Positions 61,880 through 64,000 of a stretch of 64,000 nt of DNA are shown here, one piece after another. The position numbers and the translations under genes were made by a program. The stretch spans positions 33,267 to 97,266 of the forward strand of contig CAZHSC010000002.1 of assembly GCA_964534995.1 (NCBI GenBank), written 5' to 3'. The notes beneath the pieces are model-generated. The model searched no databases. It saw only the letters and a list, made by a program, of their open reading frames with translations, and was not told where the DNA came from. This DNA comes from JAJTFW01 sp964534995. GTDB taxonomy: Bacteria; Bacteroidota; Bacteroidia; AKYH767-A; OLB10. Within the stretch, counting starts at the first letter, position 1. Each line of letters opens with the position of its first letter.

Positions 61880-62638
61880 TTACTTAGAAAATTTATCCAA
61901 CAAACTTTCTGCTTCATGTTTCACCTGCTTATAGCCGGCTTTATAAATATCTCTGGCTTTTCGGTAATCAAACACCTTGGTATTTTTCAATTCGGCAGGC
62001 TCAATGACCACATCACATTGCTGCATCCGGTAAACGGTATTGCTGAATACTCCCAGGTGGAAGGTTCTTTCAAGTACTGCCCATGTGCTGGTGGGAGCGC
62101 CGATCTCGCCAACAGGATTAACATGGACCCCGATTACCGGAAGCGCATATTTTTTTAATGGCTCTACCGGTAAATTATTCAACACGCCCCCATCCGCCAA
62201 CAACATATCCTGATACTTTACCGGTTTAAAAAGCCCGGGAATGGAGGAGGAACCGATGATGGCCGGCAGCAAGGGGCCCTGTTGAAAAAAACGGGTTTTA
62301 CCGCTGAGGATATCAGTAGCGGCTATAACCATGGGTAATTTCAGGTCTTCAAAATTTACGGGCAGGTATTTACTGAAGAGCGTTCCCACGCCATCCATTT
62401 TCAATAAACCACGGTTAAAGGCACCGCTGAACTTACTGAACAGTTTGTTGCTTATAAAGAGTTCAAGGATTTCGGAGGGAGAATATCCGGCCGCGATAAA
62501 CGACCCCGCCATGGCCCCGGCGCTGGTGCCGCTGATGCGTTGTATGTCAAATCCCATTTCCAGGAGAGCTTCCACCACACCCAAATGGGCAAAACCTCGG
62601 GCGCCGCCACCGGAGAGACAAAGTTGTATTTTCATCAT
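61880..62638 (-). CDS. patatin-like phospholipase (RssA/NTE family)
   Basis: A 252-residue cytosolic or peripheral lipid acyl hydrolase. The glycine-rich oxyanion motif GGGARGFAH is at 10-18. The nucleophile elbow GTSAG has Ser39, and the dyad aspartate is in DGGVLNNLP (Asp149). Length fits the small bacterial RssA-type branch. No signal peptide is visible. It starts at 62638 (Met-Met); 42 bases upstream of the start the 357-bp tandem repeats begin, so its promoter may overlap the first repeat copy. Downstream, the carboxyltransferase gene follows on the same strand after 46 bases. Confidence 0.92.
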   Translation of the reverse strand: MMKIQLCLSGGGARGFAHLGVVEALLEMGFDIQRISGTSAGAMAGSFIAAGYSPSEILELFISNKLFSKFSGAFNRGLLKMDGVGTLFSKYLPVNFEDLKLPMVIAATDILSGKTRFFQQGPLLPAIIGSSSIPGLFKPVKYQDMLLADGGVLNNLPVEPLKKYALPVIGVHVNPVGEIGAPTSTWAVLERTFHLGVFSNTVYRMQQCDVVIEPAELKNTKVFDYRKARDIYKAGYKQVKHEAESLLDKFSK

Positions 62639-62700
62639 GCAGTATTGTTGTTGCCAAAAATACTACATTCATTTCCGCTTTAGCTTATCTTACCTGTTTT

Positions 62701-63058
62701 CTCTTGCCCATTAAATGCGAAAAGGGATCTATTTTTCCCACCGGCCGGTACAGGTTTAGTCGCATTTCTCCTCTGTATAATCATCCATCTAAGGTCAGTA
62801 TTTATTTTGATTTCGGCAAATGCGAAATTGCCTTGCCGGTAAATAGATGGCTTATACCTTGCTGAACAGGTAAACGCAGCGACCACAGCGAATCCGCAGC
62901 GACCGCAGCGTTTAAAGAAGAAGTTATTAGTTGCTTTAACAGTATGTCATTCCAAAATCAATCTTCCACCGACAATTTAGCTCCGGTTCATGCTATTTTA
63001 TTTCAAACTTCTTTAGCTCCTGTTTACTGCATTATTTCCAATCTAACCTGCCGAACTT
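62701..63058. repeat. 357-bp tandem repeat, copy 1
   Basis: Begins CTCTTGCCCATTAAATGCG. The first roughly 315 bases match copy 2 with one C/T change and one single-base length difference in a C-run. It contains short internal CGCAGCGACC repeats (62873-62910) and, on the minus strand, a coding-like peptide ending FNGQEKTG. A weak, diverged lead-in is visible from about 62670. Confidence 0.9.
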
Positions 63059-63415
63059 CTCTTGTCCATTAAATGCGAAAAGGGATCTATTTTTCCACCG
63101 GCCGGTACAGGTTTAGTCGCATTTCTCCTCTGTATAATCATCCATCTAAGGTCAGTATTTATTTTGATTTCGGCAAATGCGAAATTGCCTTGCCGGTAAA
63201 TAGATGGCTTATACCTTGCTGAACAGGTAAACGCAGCGACCACAGCGAATCCGCAGCGACCGCAGCGTTTAAAGAAGAAGTTATTAGTTGCTTTAACAGT
63301 ATGTCATTCCAAAATCAATCTTCCACCGACAATTTAGCTCCGGTTCATGCTATTTTATTTCAAACTTCTTTAGCTCCTATTTAATGCTTGATTTCCAATT
63401 TAACCTACCGAACTT
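63059..63415. repeat. 357-bp tandem repeat, copy 2
   Basis: Begins CTCTTGTCCATTAAATGCG at 63059, 358 bases after copy 1. Nearly identical over about 315 bases; the last 40 bases are more diverged, with the joint at TTTCCAAT. Confidence 0.9.
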
Positions 63416-63570
63416 CTCTTGTCCATTAAATATGAATCGGTATCCGTTTTTCCCACCGGCCGGTTCAGCTTTGTGCGGGTTTCTCCTCTGTACGCTCATC
63501 TTTCAAAAATCAGCATTTGTTTTTAAACGGGCAAATGCGAAACTCTTTGCCGGTAAATACGGGGTTTGAG
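63416..63570. repeat. 357-bp tandem repeat, degenerate partial copy 3
   Basis: Begins CTCTTGTCCATTAAATATG, exactly 357 bases after copy 2. It diverges strongly at DNA level but keeps the minus-strand peptide pattern P-A-G-G-K-N-G-Y-R-F-I-F-N-G-Q-E-K, with an internal stop codon. It ends near CGGGGTTTG, and the second half of the unit is missing. Confidence 0.8.
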
Positions 63571-64000
63571 GGCGGGTTTTAATGGTGGGGAGAATTGGGT
63601 TTTTAGTTTGGACTTTGAAAAAATTAAACATCTAAAACCTTCTTAGTCTTATACCTTCTTAACGCAAAATTATAGTAAATAATCTCATATATAATTTATC
63701 TTCGTTTCAAGATGTACTTGCCAAGTGGGTTACACAGCTTCTTTCCTTTTAATTACTCTACATTATGCTTGGAAAACTCAACTCTATTAAATGTTTATTA
63801 TTCCAATTTCACTGTGGCTCAATTAAATAATCCAATACCTCCAAGTCCTTATTCATTTGTAAGTATAAAAAATAGGCTAATAATCTTGGATGCGTCTCTA
63901 GACACATCACTACAAAGTAATTATCAGAAAATCCAAACATTTCATTGGTTTGACCCCCTAATTATCGGACAATATTAGCGGGATCTAAGTTAGTATAATA
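63571..64000. other. AT-rich end segment
   Basis: By hand count, bases 63601-63840 have 67 G or C out of 240 (28%), against 45% in a line of typA counted the same way. It follows directly after the degenerate repeat. It contains one possible short gene at 63712 and otherwise nothing I recognise. Low GC suggests transferred or decaying DNA. Confidence 0.6.
63712..63978 (+). CDS. possible small protein in AT-rich segment
   Basis: An 88-residue open frame from ATG to TAG. A TATCTTCG element (one mismatch to TAnnTTTG) lies at 63697-63704, seven bases before the ATG. The sequence has no motif I recognise, no signal peptide and no membrane helix. Composition (rich in Ser, Leu, Asn, Phe) reflects the AT-rich DNA. 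It may be a remnant or a chance frame. Confidence 0.25.
   Translation: MYLPSGLHSFFPFNYSTLCLENSTLLNVYYSNFTVAQLNNPIPPSPYSFVSIKNRLIILDASLDTSLQSNYQKIQTFHWFDPLIIGQY

Noticed and set aside
62680..63243. Two copies of a 66-68 residue minus-strand frame as a real small protein
   Set aside because: The frames lie within a DNA repeat, one copy is shifted by a one-base deletion, and the third carries a stop. They look like decayed Rhs core fragments.
63860..64000. End of an insertion sequence at the window edge
   Set aside because: The last bases looked like a transposon border at first, but no inverted repeat or transposase sequence can be shown within the window.
1..64000. CRISPR array or cas genes
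   Set aside because: No regularly spaced 25-40 base repeats with unique spacers; the only tandem repeats are the 357-bp units and the TSP3 coding repeats.

Overview
The window looks like a chromosomal segment of a member of the Bacteroidota, probably a gliding or environmental lineage near Chitinophagales/Sphingobacteriales (inference). Five secreted proteins end in type IX secretion sorting domains (four type A, one gliding-motility-type B). There are many OmpA, PorT-like and DUF5723 outer-membrane proteins and no Shine-Dalgarno pattern. The promoter element TAnnTTTG, typical of this phylum, sits in front of at least a dozen genes. I see no tRNA, rRNA, CRISPR array, prophage or complete insertion sequence.

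Layout. 1-4.5 kb: priA (cut by the window edge) behind corA, then a methyltransferase/ZIP pair. 4.7-10.8 kb: a T9SS substrate, a DUF4153 membrane protein, an S4 RNA-binding protein, a glycosyltransferase fused to a Rossmann-like domain, and a small barrel. 10.9-16.7 kb: queA, two secreted unknowns, a T9SS substrate and rnhB. 16.7-22.8 kb: a compact flippase/chain-length/ligase set (Wzx, Wzz-like, Wzy-like) meeting a GAF-PP2C phosphatase and lpxD. 23-30.2 kb: a DUF4397 lipoprotein, typA, a LytS/LytTR two-component pair and a large choice-of-anchor B T9SS protein. 30.4-44.5 kb: envelope and peptidase genes (three OmpA-type proteins, an M61 and a DPP-IV-type peptidase), a TRIC channel, and folK overlapping a deoxynucleoside kinase. 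44.6-52.9 kb: a long run of minus-strand genes. It includes the most interesting locus, an MbnP-family lipoprotein with a diheme peroxidase, an outer-membrane protein and a Cys-rich small protein. 53-62.6 kb: a T9SS-exported hydrolase-fold protein lacking the nucleophile serine, a barrel, DUF2279, phosphoglucomutase, a gamma-carbonic-anhydrase-like protein, a carboxyltransferase subunit and a patatin. 62.7-64 kb: non-coding tandem 357-bp repeats carrying decayed Rhs-core-like peptide fragments, then an AT-rich stretch.

Themes. Most genes serve the envelope: surface polysaccharide (flippase, chain length, polymerase/ligase), lipid A (lpxD), OmpA anchors, T9SS cargo and periplasmic peptidases. 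The MbnP/peroxidase locus suggests copper handling through an oxidised tryptophan. A recurring annotation trap is that the TTG inside the TAnnTTTG promoter box often lies in frame with the gene behind it and can be mistaken for a start codon. I moved several starts downstream for this reason.
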